Source: Clostridiaceae bacterium (GTDB taxonomy: Bacteria; Bacillota; Clostridia; Saccharofermentanales; UBA5734). From it: a stretch of 16,959 nucleotides of DNA. Positions 14,990 through 16,959 of this stretch are shown one piece after another (within the stretch, counting starts at the first letter, position 1; each line of letters starts with the position of its first letter). The stretch is taken from positions 1 through 16,959 of the forward strand of contig JAAYPL010000154.1 in the NCBI GenBank assembly GCA_012519875.1, written 5' to 3'. The position numbers and the translations under genes are program-made. The notes below the pieces were generated by a model that was not told the origin of the DNA, ran no database searches, and saw nothing but the letters and a program-made list of their open reading frames with translations.

Positions 14990-15982
14990 ATGAATTTACT
15001 AAAAACAATTGAGGATCGTGCTCGTGCTGTATGCCCGCGCATTATGTTTCCGGAATCTGATGAGCCACGTATACTGGAGATGGCGTGTGAAGCGGTCACG
15101 CGAGGCATTGCCAGGCCGATACTCGTTGGCGACGAACGTGAGATTGGCGCTCTGGCGGCGCAACACGGCATAAGTCTTGAGGGTGTCTCAGTAATGCCAA
15201 TGGATGAGGCACTGTTGGATGAGTATGCAGAGAACTTTTCATCGGAGCAGCCGGCTGTCAGTTGGAAGATGATGCGCCGCAAATTAAAGAGCCCTCTTTA
15301 TTTTGCCGCATGCATGGTGCATTACAATGACGCCGACAGCTTCATTGCGGGATACCGGCATTCCACCGGTGATGTTATTCTCGCGGCATCTTCCATGATT
15401 GGCTATGCGGAAGGGGTTTCGACTATTTCCAGTTTCAATCTGGTTACGATCCCCGGATTTCAAGGAAGTGAAGGAGAAAATATCATATTCACTGACGTTG
15501 CCGTATGTGTAGATCCAAGTGCTGAAAAGCTTGCCGAAATCGCCATGCTTGCCGCGGACGCGGCAAGAAGGCTTATTGGTTGGGAACCGCGGGTGGCATT
15601 TTTATCGTATTCCACGAAAGGAAGCGGCGAGAGTCCGTTTGTAGAGAAGGTGACAAATGCGCTGGAGATATTACATGCCCGGCGGCCGGATATTGTTGCC
15701 GATGGCGAGTTTCAGCTTGAAGTAGCGCTATCGGAGTCCGCTGCCTGCAAGAAACTTGAAGAGCCTGGCGAGGTGGCAGGACGAGCAAACATTCTGGTGT
15801 TTCCTGATATTCAGGCGGGAAATACAAATATCAAGGCGGTGAAGCTATTCGCAAAGGCCAATTCTATTGGCCCGATTCTTACAGGCTTTCGCAAGCCGGT
15901 CAGCGATCTGTCGCGCACAGGCAGCCTAGAACATCTGATCAGCACCGTTTCTGCGGTTGCGACGCTTTGCGGGAATGATTGA
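14990..15982 (+). CDS. Phosphate acetyltransferase-type acyltransferase (PTA/PTB family)
   Basis: The 330-residue protein starts at ATG 14990 behind AAAAGGATGGAAAGAGAG; an in-frame TTG at 14963 precedes the site and is rejected. It has the full PTA/PTB fold: FPESDEPRILEMACEAVTRG (20-39), the second domain with SYSTKGS (206-212), DGEFQLEVAL, ANILVFPDIQAGN (266-278) and KPVSDLSRTGS with S308 and R309 in the catalytic region. These motifs are closer to phosphotransacetylase than to clostridial phosphate butyryltransferase. The enzyme interconverts acyl-CoA plus phosphate and acyl-phosphate plus CoA. Its stop lies three bases before the butyrate kinase ATG, so the two act as a pair. Acetyl, propionyl, butyryl or another short acyl group is possible. 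Confidence 0.9.
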   Translation: MNLLKTIEDRARAVCPRIMFPESDEPRILEMACEAVTRGIARPILVGDEREIGALAAQHGISLEGVSVMPMDEALLDEYAENFSSEQPAVSWKMMRRKLKSPLYFAACMVHYNDADSFIAGYRHSTGDVILAASSMIGYAEGVSTISSFNLVTIPGFQGSEGENIIFTDVAVCVDPSAEKLAEIAMLAADAARRLIGWEPRVAFLSYSTKGSGESPFVEKVTNALEILHARRPDIVADGEFQLEVALSESAACKKLEEPGEVAGRANILVFPDIQAGNTNIKAVKLFAKANSIGPILTGFRKPVSDLSRTGSLEHLISTVSAVATLCGND

Positions 15983-15985
15983 GCT

Positions 15986-16959
15986 ATGAAAACATATAGG
16001 GTTTTTGCGATCAACCCAGGTTCGACCTCTACAAAAATAGCGATGTTTGAGAATGAACGGAAGGTGTTTTCCAAAAACGTGTCGCACGATGCGGCATATC
16101 TCCGATCGTTGGGCAGCATTGCGGATCAATTCCCTTACCGACGTCAGCTTATATTGGACGCCTTGGATGATACGGGAATACGGCTTGAGGGCATAGATGC
16201 ATTTTCCGGCCGCGGCGGAGGGCTTCCACCAATGCGCGCTGGCGTATATGGCGTCAATGAAAAGATGTGTGAGGATGCGCGCATAGGCAAAGGAGTTGTC
16301 CATCCGGGACTGCACGGCCCGTTGCTCGCACGCGATTATGCCGATGCTTTCGGAGGGGTGGCGTTGGTTGTGAACCCGCCCGGAACGGATGAATTATGCG
16401 ACCTTGCCCGGATCACAGGCTTTCAGGATGTATATCGCATAAGCCGTGTACATGCTTTGAATCAAAAGGAGATAGCGATTCGCTATGCCGCATCGATCGG
16501 CAGGGCTTACGAGGAATTAAATCTTGTGACGGCGCACCTTGGCGGAGGAATCTCTGTTACGGCACACGAAAAGGGTCACATGATCGACACGGTGGATATT
16601 ACCAATGGAGACGGCCATATGGCGCCGACTCGTTCTGGCTTTTTGCCGGCGACCAGTCTGATCAAGCTTTGCTTCTCAGGCCGATACACGGAGGACGAAC
16701 TGTATGCGCGCGTGACCAGAAACGGAGGGTGGATCGATCATCTTGGTACTTCAGATGCGCGTGAGGTACAGCAGATGATCGAGAATGGTGATGAATACGC
16801 CAAACTGATTTTTGAGGCAACGCAATATCAAATTGCAAAATCCATTGGAGCTTATGCGACCGTGCTTTCGGGCGAGGTGAATGCTATTTTGCTTACCGGC
16901 GGAATTGCACATTCACAGGAATTCATAGACGGTATTGTGCGCAGAGTGCAATATATTGC
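15986..16959 (+). CDS. buk: Butyrate kinase family enzyme, 3' end cut by window edge
   Basis: An open frame runs from ATG 15986 to the end of the window without a stop (324 codons seen; the family is usually about 355-360 residues, so some 30-40 are missing). It starts three bases after the acyltransferase stop, with GGGAATGA inside that gene as a ribosome site. Family motifs are INPGSTSTKIAMFE (phosphate loop, residues 9-22), FSGRGGGLPP, HALNQKEIA, HLGGGISV (184-191), LCFSGRYTEDEL, LGTSDAREV and ILLTGGIAHS. The usual HASNLGA-like segment reads HPGLHGP (106-112), so it is a divergent member. It converts acyl-phosphate plus ADP to acid plus ATP, or the reverse to activate an acid. Branched-chain or other short acids are alternatives to butyrate. 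Confidence 0.92.
   Translation, partial: MKTYRVFAINPGSTSTKIAMFENERKVFSKNVSHDAAYLRSLGSIADQFPYRRQLILDALDDTGIRLEGIDAFSGRGGGLPPMRAGVYGVNEKMCEDARIGKGVVHPGLHGPLLARDYADAFGGVALVVNPPGTDELCDLARITGFQDVYRISRVHALNQKEIAIRYAASIGRAYEELNLVTAHLGGGISVTAHEKGHMIDTVDITNGDGHMAPTRSGFLPATSLIKLCFSGRYTEDELYARVTRNGGWIDHLGTSDAREVQQMIENGDEYAKLIFEATQYQIAKSIGAYATVLSGEVNAILLTGGIAHSQEFIDGIVRRVQYI

Noticed and set aside
15986..16959. Acetate kinase
   Set aside because: The NPGSTSTKIA start and the LCFSGRYTEDEL, LGTSDAREV and LTGGIAHS motifs are those of butyrate kinase, not acetate kinase.
1..16959. tRNA or rRNA genes, CRISPR arrays, insertion sequences, phage genes
   Set aside because: I found no cloverleaf T-loop signature in a suitable context, no regularly spaced repeats, and no transposase or integrase motif.

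Overview
The window (about 17 kb) looks like chromosome from an anaerobic, probably Gram-positive (Firmicutes/Clostridia-like) fermenter. Three things suggest this: an NfnAB-type flavin-based bifurcating ferredoxin:NADP+ oxidoreductase pair, a TRAP solute-binding protein with a lipoprotein signal, and a Pta-type acyltransferase beside a butyrate kinase. The species cannot be named from the sequence alone. Both window edges cut genes: hflK lacks its 5' end on the left, and butyrate kinase lacks its 3' end on the right.

Left part (1-7938), housekeeping genes. The plus-strand run hflK-hflC-thpR encodes two membrane SPFH proteins and an RNA 2',3'-cyclic phosphodiesterase. It converges on a minus-strand transketolase whose last 61 codons lie behind an in-frame TAG. 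Upstream of the transketolase, a 234-bp divergent region carries candidate promoters for it and for a plus-strand TIM-barrel sugar isomerase/epimerase-like gene. A recognisable sigma-A-like promoter at the end of that gene then leads into the overlapping nfnA-nfnB pair.

Right part (7939-16959), accessory catabolic module. After a 414-bp gap come a LysR-type regulator and a second, AT-rich gap of 473 bp with tandem and inverted repeats. A same-strand run follows: small acyl carrier protein, S15/CocE-NonD-family hydrolase, TRAP large permease, TRAP binding lipoprotein, TRAP small permease, Pta-family acyltransferase, butyrate kinase. Two intergenic gaps in this run (before dctQ and before the acyltransferase) contain strong potential RNA hairpins.

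Inferred working model. LysR controls uptake of an unknown solute through the TRAP transporter. The cytoplasmic hydrolase cleaves an ester or amide in it. The acyltransferase and kinase interconvert acyl-CoA, acyl-phosphate and free acid, either gaining ATP or spending it to activate the acid. The ACP may carry an acyl intermediate. Several proteins are unusual: the ACP has KSL instead of DSL, the binding protein lacks the usual carboxylate-binding arginine, the hydrolase lacks an obvious triad aspartate, and the kinase is divergent. Together they make this the best candidate in the window for an undescribed pathway.
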